Source of the DNA: Halomonas litopenaei
GTDB taxonomy: Bacteria; Pseudomonadota; Gammaproteobacteria; Pseudomonadales; Halomonadaceae
Direction: 5' to 3'
Assembly (NCBI RefSeq): GCF_017303055.1
Contig: NZ_JAEKJT010000001.1
Coordinates: forward strand, 682,001 to 746,000
Length of the DNA: 64,000 bases
A program made the translations under genes and the position numbers. Of this stretch, positions 1 to 8,620 are shown piece after piece. The notes beneath the pieces are model-generated. The model ran no database searches and had not been told where the DNA came from. It worked only from the letters and a program-made list of their open reading frames with translations. Position 1 is the first letter of the stretch. Every line of letters starts with the position of its first letter.

Positions 1-278
1 ACGGTGCCATCAATGGGGTCGACCACCCACAGGTCGCCACCTTGCTCCAGGGCATCCTTATCGGGCGAGAGTTCCTCGCTCAGGCGCTCTTCGCCGGGGA
101 AAGCCGACTCCAGTCGCTGGCTGATCATGGTGTCGACGGCGACGTCGGTATCCGTGACCAGCTCCTGTCCGTCCTTGTAGTGGTGCTGTAGATCGTCATT
201 GTCGCGGGCGTCAGCGATCATCTGACCCGCGGCTTTCGCGATCTCGATGGTAACGGCCAGGCGCTCCTCGAGGTTCAT
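1..278 (-). CDS. Inositol monophosphatase family protein, N-terminal part (cut by window edge)
   Basis: The first 92 codons of a gene reading out of the window. The translation starts MNLEERLAVTIEIAKAAG and contains GEERLSEE, the acidic metal-binding patch, then ends in DPIDGT, the family's second metal-binding motif. This is the lithium-sensitive Mg-dependent phosphatase fold shared by SuhB, CysQ and related sugar-phosphate phosphatases, so the substrate cannot be told from this fragment. The ATG at 278 is preceded by a purine-rich AAGGAGTG stretch, which supports the start. It diverges from the HybE-like gene, leaving 98 bp between them for both promoters. Confidence 0.85.
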   Translation of the reverse strand, partial: MNLEERLAVTIEIAKAAGQMIADARDNDDLQHHYKDGQELVTDTDVAVDTMISQRLESAFPGEERLSEELSPDKDALEQGGDLWVVDPIDGT

Positions 279-376
279 GGGGCACTCCTTGCAGGGGACA
301 ATGGTGTAGAGTCTACCATCGCCACGATCTCACGCCGATATCTCGCACCCCGTGCCGCGTCAGTAGAGGAAACATC

Positions 377-850
377 ATGAGCGCCCTGACCCGCGATCAA
401 TACCGTCGTCTCGAGGCCCTGGCGGTCACCTATCGCGTTGCCCACCAGCAGGCATTGGACGTGTGCGCGGGCTCGCGCCGGGGGCTGAAGGTCGACGCGC
501 TGTGTTTCGGGGTCTGTCCCGGTCATCCAGACTGGCTGCTGGGTGCCTGGCTGACGCCATGTCATCTGTCCCTTGCGCTGGTCAGAGATGTGTCGCAGCC
601 GTCGGCGTCCGAAGCGCCAGGCCTGGGCGACCGTCCCGCCAACGTCCCCACCGATGAGGCTTTCCGTTCTCCATGGTATGTGACCCTGCCACGTGGTGAG
701 TTCGCATTTTATCGGGAGGCGCTAGGCGACAGCTGGCTGTGGCGATGTGAGTTGCTGTCGGATCTGGACGATGTCGATGATATGGGCGAGGCCTGTCGCC
801 TGGCTCAGCGGCTGATGGACCGCGTCATGACGGAAGCTTCCCCAGGCTGA
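377..850 (+). CDS. HybE/HupJ-like [NiFe]-hydrogenase assembly chaperone family protein (orphan)
   Basis: A 157-residue protein whose central and C-terminal parts resemble the HybE family: a W-x-G-x-x-L-TP segment (LLGAWLTPCHLSLAL, about residues 54-68), then LPRGEF, then a short acidic segment and a C-terminal helix. HybE acts in the cytoplasm on the Tat-targeted hydrogenase small subunit. No hydrogenase gene, hyp gene or rubredoxin is visible here, so the hydrogenase role is uncertain and the fold may serve another metalloprotein. The ATG at 377 follows GAGGAAACATC, a good ribosome binding site. Family assignment is from remembered motifs and is moderate. Confidence 0.55.
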   Translation: MSALTRDQYRRLEALAVTYRVAHQQALDVCAGSRRGLKVDALCFGVCPGHPDWLLGAWLTPCHLSLALVRDVSQPSASEAPGLGDRPANVPTDEAFRSPWYVTLPRGEFAFYREALGDSWLWRCELLSDLDDVDDMGEACRLAQRLMDRVMTEASPG

Positions 851-986
851 ACGATCCCTTGTTTCGACTATGGGATGGCTGGCGCTGCACTGCAGCACTA
901 TCTATGCTGGTGCCCTAATGTACGGCGCCGTTAGTGGCGAACCGTACGGGCGATAACCTGCAGACGCCTCGCGCAAGGAGAGAGAG

Positions 987-1754
987 ATGAGTGCCAATTC
1001 CCCGACCAGGGTCGCACTGGTAACCGGTACCAGCAGTGGCATCGGAGCCGCGGTCGTGGCCGATCTTCGAGCCCAGGGACATGAGGTGCTGGCCGTCGAC
1101 TTCAACCCGGAAGGGCGCCAGACTGCAGAGGCCGAGGGCGCCGCCTTCTATCAGGCTGACCTGACCCAGGGCGAGGCGTGTCGCGGTGCAGTGGATGAGG
1201 CGCTGGCACGTTTCGGTCGCGTGGATATTCTGGTCAACAATGCGGGCATTCAGCATGTCGCACCGATTGTCGATTTTCCCGAAGAGCAGTGGCGCCGGAT
1301 CATCGATCTCATGCTGACCGCCCCCTTCCTGCTGACCCAGGCCGTGTGGCCGTCGATGCGTGACAATGGCTGGGGGCGGATCATCAACATTGCCTCGGTG
1401 CACGCTCAGGTGGCTTCGCCCGGCAAGTCGGCTTATATCAGCGCCAAGCACGGCATGATAGGGCTGACCAAGACCGCTGCATTGGAAGGCGGCGCGCAGG
1501 GGATTACGGCCAATGCGCTGTGTCCTGCCTATGTGAAGACACCGTTGGTGGATAACCAGATCAGCGATCAGGCCAAGCTGCATGGCATGGAAGAACAGCA
1601 GGTCATCGAGCAAATCATGCTCAAGAACGCTGCGGTGAAGCGGTTGATCGAGCCCAGCGAGGTCGCTTCTCTGGTGGCGTACCTGGCCTCGGATGCGGCT
1701 GGCGCGGTTACCGGTGCCAGTTGGAATATCGACCTGGGCTGGACAGCACAGTAG
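987..1754 (+). CDS. bdhA: 3-hydroxybutyrate dehydrogenase (SDR family)
   Basis: A 255-residue classical short-chain dehydrogenase that interconverts 3-hydroxybutyrate and acetoacetate with NAD, the last step in using the polyhydroxybutyrate monomer. The cofactor motif TGTSSGIG lies near residues 13-20, NNAG near 84-87, and the catalytic YxxxK is Tyr150/Lys154. The NAGIQHVAPI segment is typical of bacterial 3-hydroxybutyrate dehydrogenases rather than of FabG or acetoacetyl-CoA reductases. The start follows AAGGAGAGAGAG. It stands alone, convergent with regA, with a hairpin between the two genes. No PHB synthase or depolymerase is in the window. Confidence 0.88.
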   Translation: MSANSPTRVALVTGTSSGIGAAVVADLRAQGHEVLAVDFNPEGRQTAEAEGAAFYQADLTQGEACRGAVDEALARFGRVDILVNNAGIQHVAPIVDFPEEQWRRIIDLMLTAPFLLTQAVWPSMRDNGWGRIINIASVHAQVASPGKSAYISAKHGMIGLTKTAALEGGAQGITANALCPAYVKTPLVDNQISDQAKLHGMEEQQVIEQIMLKNAAVKRLIEPSEVASLVAYLASDAAGAVTGASWNIDLGWTAQ

Positions 1755-1776
1755 TCATCGCGGCGACGCCACATGG

Positions 1777-1807
1777 GTCAGACGCCGACAGTCGACCGGC
1801 GTCTGAC
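1777..1807. terminator. Hairpin between convergent bdhA and regA
   Basis: Perfect 11-bp inverted repeat GTCAGACGCCG / CGGCGTCTGAC with a 9-nt loop, placed 23 bp after the bdhA stop and 17 bp after the regA stop. The symmetric position suggests a bidirectional terminator, although neither side has a clear T-run. Confidence 0.6.
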
Positions 1808-1823
1808 ACATCGCACCAGCGCG

Positions 1824-2363
1824 TCAGCGCCTGACCGGGCGCTTCTGCAGCTTGCGTTGCAGGGTTCTGCGGTGCATGCCTAGCGCTCTGGCGGTGGCTG
1901 AGATATTGCCATCGTGCTCCTGCAGAACCTTTTGAATATGCTCCCAGGTAAGCCGGTTGATCGAGGGAGGGTTGTCCGCCACTTCCGTCTCGGGGTTGCC
2001 TTCACGCTGCTCTAGCGCGGCCAGCACCTCGTCGGCGTCTACCGGCTTGCACAGGTAGTTGACGGCACCCAGCTTGATCGCCTCCACCGCCGTCGCGATG
2101 CTGGAGTAGCCGGTCAGTACCACGACGCGACACTGGGGAACGACCTCCAGCAGTTCGGGCAGCAGTTTCAGCCCGGACTCCTGGTCGAGTTTCAGGTCCA
2201 GGGTGGCGACGTCGGGCTGATGACTGCGGGCCAGTTCCAGCGCCTGGGTGGCGTCCAGCGCCACCTTGACGTCATGTCCTCGGCGCTGCATGGCGCGTTC
2301 GAGGACGTGGCAGAAGACGTCATCATCATCAATGATCAGTAGCCTGTGTGCGGTGTCTTGCAT
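1824..2363 (-). CDS. regA: Response regulator of the RegA/PrrA/RoxR family
   Basis: A 179-residue two-domain regulator. The receiver domain has the acidic pocket IDDDD (residues 11-15), phospho-acceptor Asp56 in ATLDLKL, and the TGY and KPVD switch and Lys positions. The C-terminal 40 residues form a Fis-type helix-turn-helix (GNISATARALGMHRRTLQRK), the hallmark of the RegA family, with no AAA+ domain between. RegA-type proteins control respiration, carbon and nitrogen genes in response to redox. The gene sits 21 bp downstream of the regB kinase on the same strand, so the pair is probably co-transcribed. The senC/scoI gene that often lies between them is absent. Confidence 0.9.
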   Translation of the reverse strand: MQDTAHRLLIIDDDDVFCHVLERAMQRRGHDVKVALDATQALELARSHQPDVATLDLKLDQESGLKLLPELLEVVPQCRVVVLTGYSSIATAVEAIKLGAVNYLCKPVDADEVLAALEQREGNPETEVADNPPSINRLTWEHIQKVLQEHDGNISATARALGMHRRTLQRKLQKRPVRR

Positions 2364-2384
2364 GATGTCCTCTATCGGGGAGAC

Positions 2385-3644
2385 TCAGCTGACGCGGGGC
2401 AGTGACACCTCGGTCAAGGTGCCGCCTTCGGGGTGATTATACAGACTGACGCCACCGCCGAAGCGATTGATGGTGGCATGGGTAAGAAACAGTCCAATAC
2501 CAAGTCCCTTGCTCTTGGTAGAGACGAAGGTGTCGCCCAGCTGATCGGCAATCGACATGGGAATGCCCGGACCGTGGTCGCGAATGTCGATGACGACCTG
2601 ATCCGCCGTCCAGTCGAGCTGGATCGCGATGTCGTCCGGTCGTGCATCAGCCGCATTGTTCAGCAGGTTGGTCAGCGCCTGGTCCAGGGTGGTATCGACG
2701 GCAATCATCGGTTGTCCCCGGCGTCGCGAGACACTGACTTCATGGGTGACATCCGGCCGCAGGACACGCCAGCGATCGATCACCCCTTCAAGCCAGGTCC
2801 TGGCATCGAGTCGTTTGGGCTCATCCTTGCGTTGCAGGTCGGCGCTGTCGACGAGATGGCGCAGGCGGGCCTTGCAGGTATCGACCTGCTGGCGCAGCAG
2901 GTCAATATCCTCCACCAGGCGTGGATGGTCGGCATGTTCACTCTTCAATTCGGACAGCACGACCGCCATGGTCGACAGTGGGGTACCCAGCTCGTGGGCG
3001 GTGCCGGCGGCCTGTGTTGCCACGGCCAGCACCTGTTCGGAGCGCAGCGCGGCCTCCCGAGTTCGGGCCAGGGCCTGCTCACGATGGCGCAGTGCGTGGG
3101 CCATCTTGTAGATGAAGAAGGTGACCAGACCGGCAGACAGGAAGAAATTGAGCCACATGCCGAGCACGTGCAGGTTCACGCTCGAGGCATAGTGAGAGCC
3201 CAGCTGCGGTACGGGGTGATAGACCACCATCAGCGCGCTATAGCAGGCCATGGCAGTGATGGCCAGAATCCAGGCATGACGCCAGGGCAAGGTGGCGGCG
3301 GCGATGGTTACCGGCACGAGATAGTAGGTGATAAAGGGATTGGTGGCCCCACCAGTGAAATAGAACAACAGCGTCAGGCCGGCGACGTCCAGCAGCAGGT
3401 GGAGTAGATACTCGTGGTGGCTGACATCCCGCGGGCGGCCGAGTCGCCACCAGGTGGCGATGTTGATGACGCCCATGGCCACAATCACGGCGATGACGGC
3501 AGGGACATCCAGGGCGAAGTCCAGCAGCTCGATACCCACGATGATGGCCACCAGGAAGCCGGTCCAGGTGATTCCCCGCACGAAGGTCAGGCGAACCAGA
3601 TTACGGTTTGGCGTCGATAGGGGTAGCGGAAGTGCGGCTTGCAT
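2385..3644 (-). CDS. regB: Redox-sensing histidine kinase RegB/PrrB/RoxS
   Basis: A 419-residue membrane kinase partner of RegA. The N-terminal half holds about six hydrophobic segments (residues 25-180) and contains GGATNPF at 98-104, matching the GGxxNPF heptapeptide linked to ubiquinone sensing in RegB. The H-box AHELGTPLST places phospho-acceptor His217, and Cys257 in DTCKAR lies where the redox-active cytosolic Cys of RegB is found. N, G1 and G2 boxes follow (NLLNNAAD, DHGPGI, GLGIGL). The reading frame continues upstream, but the ATG at 3644 with GAGGGAGAC before it is the credible start; the upstream extension is Cys-rich and unlike the family. Confidence 0.92.
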   Translation of the reverse strand: MQAALPLPLSTPNRNLVRLTFVRGITWTGFLVAIIVGIELLDFALDVPAVIAVIVAMGVINIATWWRLGRPRDVSHHEYLLHLLLDVAGLTLLFYFTGGATNPFITYYLVPVTIAAATLPWRHAWILAITAMACYSALMVVYHPVPQLGSHYASSVNLHVLGMWLNFFLSAGLVTFFIYKMAHALRHREQALARTREAALRSEQVLAVATQAAGTAHELGTPLSTMAVVLSELKSEHADHPRLVEDIDLLRQQVDTCKARLRHLVDSADLQRKDEPKRLDARTWLEGVIDRWRVLRPDVTHEVSVSRRRGQPMIAVDTTLDQALTNLLNNAADARPDDIAIQLDWTADQVVIDIRDHGPGIPMSIADQLGDTFVSTKSKGLGIGLFLTHATINRFGGGVSLYNHPEGGTLTEVSLPRVS

Positions 3645-3970
3645 GATGTCTCCCTCATTAAGTGGCGGCATGATACCGCATCGCGCAATGGACCGTCGTA
3701 TGTCTCGAGCTTGCTTGCCGAGATCAAGAGCTTTGGAGCCTGGCGATTGCGTTGTCACCCGAGCTGAGCAACAGTGGCAAGCTGATGTGGCGGCAGCGCT
3801 GAGGCCGCGTCGCTGGCCTGGGCAGGCGGAACAACACTGGTAGCGCAATGTCGGCAACGCCATGACAGCGCTTGCGGGAATATCGGTAGCGCAGACATCG
3901 CGCTGGTGCGGACATCGACGGCACTCACTTGGCCAAGCCAGCGGCCGTTGATGCAAGAACAAGGGACTGG
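3645..3970. other. Intergenic region between divergent regB and the RND operon
   Basis: A 326-bp stretch that must carry the promoters of regB (leftward) and of the efflux operon (rightward). I saw no convincing -35/-10 pair, tandem repeat or long inverted repeat, and the short reading frames inside look like composition artefacts. Confidence 0.5.
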
Positions 3971-5323
3971 ATGTACATGTTGAAGCGACTGTTACCGCTG
4001 TTGATTCTAGGGCTCGGGATCGGAGGATTTCTGCTGCTCAAGGCGACCCGGCCGACGCCGCCTCCGGTGACGGTTGCAGAGCGGGAATGGCCAGTATCGG
4101 CAATGACGCTCTCTCTGGGGCGCCACACGCCCAGACTGGCGCTGTATGGGGAAGTGGTCGCGCCCGACCGGGTCGAGCTGATGGCCTCCCTGGATGGGCA
4201 TATCGCCGAGCGCCCTGTGCGCGAGGGCGAACACGTGGCCGAGGGTGACCTGCTGGTGGCGCTGGCTGACGAGGATATCGACCCGGTGGTGGCGCGGGCG
4301 GAGTCTGAGGTGGCGCGACTGGACGCGGAGGTGGAGGCCGAGCAGGTTCGCTTCGACAGCGATGGCAAGGCGCTGGCTCGGGAGCAGGAGCTGCTGAACA
4401 ATGCCAGAAGCCAGCTTGAACGCATGCGATCCCTGGTCAACCGAAACCTGGCCTCCCGTGCTGAGCTGGACGCCGATGAAAATGACATTGCCCGCGCTCA
4501 GGTCACTCTGGTGAGTCGTCAAGGCGAGCTTGACGGTCATCCGGCTAGGCTTGCCAGCCTGGAAGCACAGCGACGCCAGGCACAGGCTGCCTTGTCAGAG
4601 GCGCGTCGAGACGCCAGGCGGGCCAGGGTCCAGGCACCCTTTGCAGGGATAGTCAGTCAGGTCCAGATTGCCCCTGGGGACCGTGTCCGCGATGGAGACC
4701 CGTTGCTCGAATTGATACCCCTTGCTGGCCTCGAGGTGAGGGCGAGGGTGCCTCGTGGTGTGCAGGCGGAGTTGATGACAGGTCTCGACCAGGGCGTCGA
4801 CGTCTACGCCTTCGACGATGAAGGGGGGCGCTATCGGCTAAGGGCCTTGTCCGGTCAGGGAGATCCTGCCGGTACGGAAGCCATCTTCGAGGCGCTGCCG
4901 TCGACGCCACGTCTGCGTCCTGGGGCATTGGTGTCGCTGTTCGTCGAGCGTCTGGCGGTTGCTGACAGCGCCTTGATCCCGTTCAGCGCCGTGTATGGGG
5001 CGGACCGTGTCTATGTGATCGAGCAAGGCCGCCTGGTCCCCATCAGCGTGACCCGGCACGGCGAAGCGCCGGGGCCAGGCGGTGGCTCCTGGATGATCAT
5101 CAGCGGTGAGGGCCTGGCCGATGGGCAACGCTTGGCCACGACTCACCTGCCCAATGCCATCGAAGGACTGCGGGTGACGGATCTGTCTTCCCGTGAGTCC
5201 GAATCAACCTCCCAGCCGCCAGCCCAGCGTCAATCTCAGATCCAGACACCGTCACAGGAACAGAGTACCACCGACACGGCCACGGTCGCCGACACCGCAT
5301 CCATCGAGGAGGACGCGCCGTGA
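3971..5323 (+). CDS. RND efflux periplasmic adaptor (membrane fusion protein)
   Basis: A protein of about 450 residues starting MYMLKRLLPLLIL, with one N-terminal membrane segment, a lipoyl-like/barrel region (VVAPDRVELMASLDGHI and RVQAPFAGIVSQVQ) flanking a coiled-coil hairpin, and a Ser/Gln/Thr-rich C-terminal tail of about 45 residues. Such adaptors bridge the inner-membrane pump to a TolC-like channel. AAGGGA before the ATG at 3971 supports this start; the ATG at 3977 and a TTG at 3929 are alternatives. The stop overlaps the pump gene's GTG by 4 bp, so translation is coupled. Substrate is unknown. Confidence 0.85.
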   Translation: MYMLKRLLPLLILGLGIGGFLLLKATRPTPPPVTVAEREWPVSAMTLSLGRHTPRLALYGEVVAPDRVELMASLDGHIAERPVREGEHVAEGDLLVALADEDIDPVVARAESEVARLDAEVEAEQVRFDSDGKALAREQELLNNARSQLERMRSLVNRNLASRAELDADENDIARAQVTLVSRQGELDGHPARLASLEAQRRQAQAALSEARRDARRARVQAPFAGIVSQVQIAPGDRVRDGDPLLELIPLAGLEVRARVPRGVQAELMTGLDQGVDVYAFDDEGGRYRLRALSGQGDPAGTEAIFEALPSTPRLRPGALVSLFVERLAVADSALIPFSAVYGADRVYVIEQGRLVPISVTRHGEAPGPGGGSWMIISGEGLADGQRLATTHLPNAIEGLRVTDLSSRESESTSQPPAQRQSQIQTPSQEQSTTDTATVADTASIEEDAP

Positions 5324-8300
5324 GCAACGACCCACGGTCCTCGGGTGTCATCGGTTTCTTCACTCGTCATCGGGTCGCCGCCAACCTGGTGATGGTGGTC
5401 ATGCTGATGGGTGGGGTGCTTGGGCTGAGCCGGATGAACATCCAGTTCTTTCCGGACTTTGCCCTGGACATCGTGTCGGTACAGACGGTCTACACCGGTG
5501 CCTCGGCCGAGGACGTCGAGCAGGGCATCACGATCCCGCTAGAGCAGCGGCTGCGCAACCTTGATGGACTCAAGCGGATGACGTCGACCTCCGCCCAGGG
5601 GGTGTCGAGTATAACCCTGGAGTTCTACGAGGGGACCGACCCGGTGCTGGCGCTGGACGATGTACGCGAGCAGGTCGACGGCTTCGATAACTTGCCGAGT
5701 GCCGCAGAAGAGCCCCGGGTGGCCCGGGCCAAGGAGTATGAACCGGTCGCCCGCCTGCTGGTGTCTGGTGACGTGGATGCGCAGTCGCTGCGGAGCCTGG
5801 CAAGGCGCTTCGAGGACGAGCTGCTGGCGGCGGGTATCGATCGGGTGGTCCTTGATGGCATGCCTGAGCAGCAGATCAGTGTGCAGGTGCCCGTGGAGCG
5901 TCTGGGGCAGCTTGACTTGACGCTGCCGGAGGTGGCCCAGCGCCTTGATGGCATGTCCGTTGACCTGCCGGCGGGACTTCTCGGCAGCCAGGACGGCGAG
6001 CGGGAATTACGTGCGGTGCAGCAGCGCCGTGATGCCCAGGAGTTTGCCGATATCGCGGTGCGTGGCGGACAACGCGTGCGCCTGGCACTGGGAGATATCG
6101 CCTTTATCCGTCAGGAAGATCGTCCCCGGCAGATGGCCATGCAGTATGCAGGGCGACCTGCGATCGAGCTGGTGCTGCAGCGCTCCGAGAGCGGCAACTC
6201 GCTGGAGGCCGCCACCACGCTGCAGCAGTGGCTGGACACCACTCGGCCCAATCTGCCCCAGAGCATCAAGCTGGATGTCTACGATGAGAGCTGGCAGTTT
6301 CTCTCCGAACGTATTGGGCTGTTGATCAACAATGGTCTGGGCGGCCTGGTACTGGTCCTGGGCCTGCTCTATCTATTTCTTCCCGCCAGGGTGGCCCTGT
6401 GGGTCGCCATTGGCATTCCGACGGCGTTTCTTGGCGCCATGGCCGTGTTCTGGCTGATCGGTGGATCCGTCAACATGATGTCACTGTTTGCGTTGATCAT
6501 GGCGCTGGGGGTGATCGTGGATGATGCCATCGTCGTCGGTGAGGACGCTGATGCCCACTTCCGGGCCGGTGAACCCGCGCGGCTGGCCTCATCGGGGGCC
6601 GCTAACCGCATGTTATGGCCGGTGGTCGCCTCATCCCTGACCACCGTAGCAGCCTTCATGCCACTGCTGATGGTGGGGGGCATCATCGGCAATATCCTGC
6701 GCGATATCCCGGTGGTCATGATCTGCGTTCTGGTGGCCTCGTTGCTGGAGTGTTTCGTGGTGCTCCCGGCCCATCTTCGAAATGCCTTTGGCGTGACTGC
6801 CGAGAAGGCTGGCGGGGGGTGGCTTAACCGCCTTAGGGCGCGGTTCGATCGTGGCTTCGATCGTTTTCGAGAGGGGCCGTTTCGGCGCTTCTCCCAGACG
6901 ACGCTGCGCCATCGGGCCGTGACCCTCTCTGCCGCCACCGCCCTGGTGATACTCACCATTGGTCTGCTGGCAGGGGGACGCCTCGCCTTCAACTTCTTTC
7001 CCGCCCCGGAACCCAGTGTGCTGTATGCCAACCTCAGTTTTGTGACGGGTACCGCCAGGGATCAGGTGGAGGAATATCTGGAGGACATGGTCGACGCCCT
7101 CGACGACACCGAGCAAGCGCTCGGCGGGAATCTGGTCAAACACGCCGTAGTGCGCATTGGCAGCACCCTTGCGGTGGACGGTAGCGGTCGTACGGGGGAT
7201 AACGTCGGCAGCATTCTGGTGGAGCTGGTGCCATCGGATCAGCGAGATGTGCGCAACCTGGCCTTCATTCGTGCCTGGCGTGAACGGCTGACAGAACGTC
7301 CTGGGCTGGATACCCTGACCATCGTCGAGCAGACCAGTGGTCCGCCCGGCAAGGACGTCAACGTTCGCCTGACCGGTGAATCTGCCGAGGAGCTCAAGCG
7401 CGCGGCCGAGTCGCTGGCGCTGAGCCTGGAACAGATACCCGGCGTGCTGGAGCCCGAGGATGACATGCCCTGGGGGCGCGAGCAGCTGATCTACTCCGTC
7501 AACGACTATGGCCAGGCCTTGGGCCTTTCGACACGGGAGCTGGGGGATCAGCTGCGGGCTGCCTTCGACGGGGTGCTGGTTCAGACCTATCAGGACGGTG
7601 CCGATGAAATCGAAGTCAGGGTGCTGTTGCCGAAGCGGCAGCGTGATCACCTGGCAACGCTACCGCGGCTGATGATTCGGGTTGATGATGGACGTCTGGT
7701 GCCCCTGGACCAGGTCATGACGCTGAAGCACCGGCAGGGTTTCGAGGCGCTGAGGCATGCGGATGGTCAGTTGGCCATCGAGGTAGGGGCCGATCTCGAC
7801 AGCGAAGTCACCAACACCGAGGAAGTGATTGCGGCGCTTGAGGCGTCGGTGCTCCCGGCGCTGTCTGAACGCTACCACCTGCGCTACAGCTACGAGGGCT
7901 TGGCCGCGGACCAGCGGGAGACCTTTGCGGACATGCAGACCGGGCTGATCATCGGTCTTGGCCTCATGTACGTGGTGCTGACCTGGGTGTTCGCGTCCTG
8001 GAGCCTGCCCCTGATCGTGATGGCAACGATTCCGCTGGCGCTGACCGGTGCGCTGCTCGGTCACTGGTTCATGGGGCTCGACCTGACGATCCTGTCGATC
8101 TTCGGCCTGTTTGGACTGTCCGGCATTGTCGTCAACAACGCCATCATTCTGGTCGCGTTCTATCGCATTCAGCGAGAAAAAGGGCTTGGCATCGACGCGG
8201 CGTTGAACGAGGCGGTGGTGCAGCGGGTTCGCGCGGTCTTCCTGACCTCACTGACGACCATCGGCGGCTTGACGCCACTGCTGTTCGAGACATCGCTTCA

Positions 8301-8481
8301 GGCCCAGTTCCTGATTCCCATGGCGGTCACGATCGCCTTTGGCCTTGGGGTGTCGACCTTGCTGGTACTGGCGGTGATTCCAGTGCTGCTCAGCTACCTT
8401 GAGCACCTCAGAGAGTGGCTCTATGCCCGCCGCGATGGAACGCCTGGGCAGCCATCGCCAGAGCAACCACAGGAACCTTGA
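5320..8481 (+). CDS. RND multidrug/solute efflux pump, inner-membrane subunit (AcrB/HAE1-like)
   Basis: A 1053-residue proton-driven pump of the usual AcrB length. N-terminal helix 1 is followed by PLEQRL and other porter-domain features. The central membrane block includes GVIVDDAIVVGED, which carries the adjacent Asp pair of helix 4 used for proton relay; the second half repeats the plan with FGLFGLSGIVVNNAIIL. The GTG start at 5320 is fixed by the GAGGAGGAC ribosome site and by the 4-bp overlap with the adaptor stop. No outer-membrane factor or local TetR/MarR regulator follows, so the pump probably borrows a TolC-type channel encoded elsewhere. Confidence 0.92.
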   Translation: MSNDPRSSGVIGFFTRHRVAANLVMVVMLMGGVLGLSRMNIQFFPDFALDIVSVQTVYTGASAEDVEQGITIPLEQRLRNLDGLKRMTSTSAQGVSSITLEFYEGTDPVLALDDVREQVDGFDNLPSAAEEPRVARAKEYEPVARLLVSGDVDAQSLRSLARRFEDELLAAGIDRVVLDGMPEQQISVQVPVERLGQLDLTLPEVAQRLDGMSVDLPAGLLGSQDGERELRAVQQRRDAQEFADIAVRGGQRVRLALGDIAFIRQEDRPRQMAMQYAGRPAIELVLQRSESGNSLEAATTLQQWLDTTRPNLPQSIKLDVYDESWQFLSERIGLLINNGLGGLVLVLGLLYLFLPARVALWVAIGIPTAFLGAMAVFWLIGGSVNMMSLFALIMALGVIVDDAIVVGEDADAHFRAGEPARLASSGAANRMLWPVVASSLTTVAAFMPLLMVGGIIGNILRDIPVVMICVLVASLLECFVVLPAHLRNAFGVTAEKAGGGWLNRLRARFDRGFDRFREGPFRRFSQTTLRHRAVTLSAATALVILTIGLLAGGRLAFNFFPAPEPSVLYANLSFVTGTARDQVEEYLEDMVDALDDTEQALGGNLVKHAVVRIGSTLAVDGSGRTGDNVGSILVELVPSDQRDVRNLAFIRAWRERLTERPGLDTLTIVEQTSGPPGKDVNVRLTGESAEELKRAAESLALSLEQIPGVLEPEDDMPWGREQLIYSVNDYGQALGLSTRELGDQLRAAFDGVLVQTYQDGADEIEVRVLLPKRQRDHLATLPRLMIRVDDGRLVPLDQVMTLKHRQGFEALRHADGQLAIEVGADLDSEVTNTEEVIAALEASVLPALSERYHLRYSYEGLAADQRETFADMQTGLIIGLGLMYVVLTWVFASWSLPLIVMATIPLALTGALLGHWFMGLDLTILSIFGLFGLSGIVVNNAIILVAFYRIQREKGLGIDAALNEAVVQRVRAVFLTSLTTIGGLTPLLFETSLQAQFLIPMAVTIAFGLGVSTLLVLAVIPVLLSYLEHLREWLYARRDGTPGQPSPEQPQEP

Positions 8482-8531
8482 TGCTGCATACGCCAGGATA
8501 AGGCAGCAGACGGCAGGTGCACGTCCGGCAA

Positions 8532-8567
8532 GCGGGCAGGTGATCGATTCCAGCATCACCTGCCCGC
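8532..8567. terminator. 13-bp inverted repeat between convergent RND pump and phoD
   Basis: Perfect arms GCGGGCAGGTGAT / ATCACCTGCCCGC with a 10-nt loop. It lies 50 bp after the pump stop and 53 bp beyond the phoD stop, so it could stop transcription from either side. No T-run follows. A weaker second inverted repeat (CAGGCGC/GCGCCTG) sits just to its right. Confidence 0.6.
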
Positions 8568-8620
8568 GGACTCATCAGGCGCCTGCTCTGCGCGCCTGAA
8601 AGGTGGGTTGATCCAGCGGC

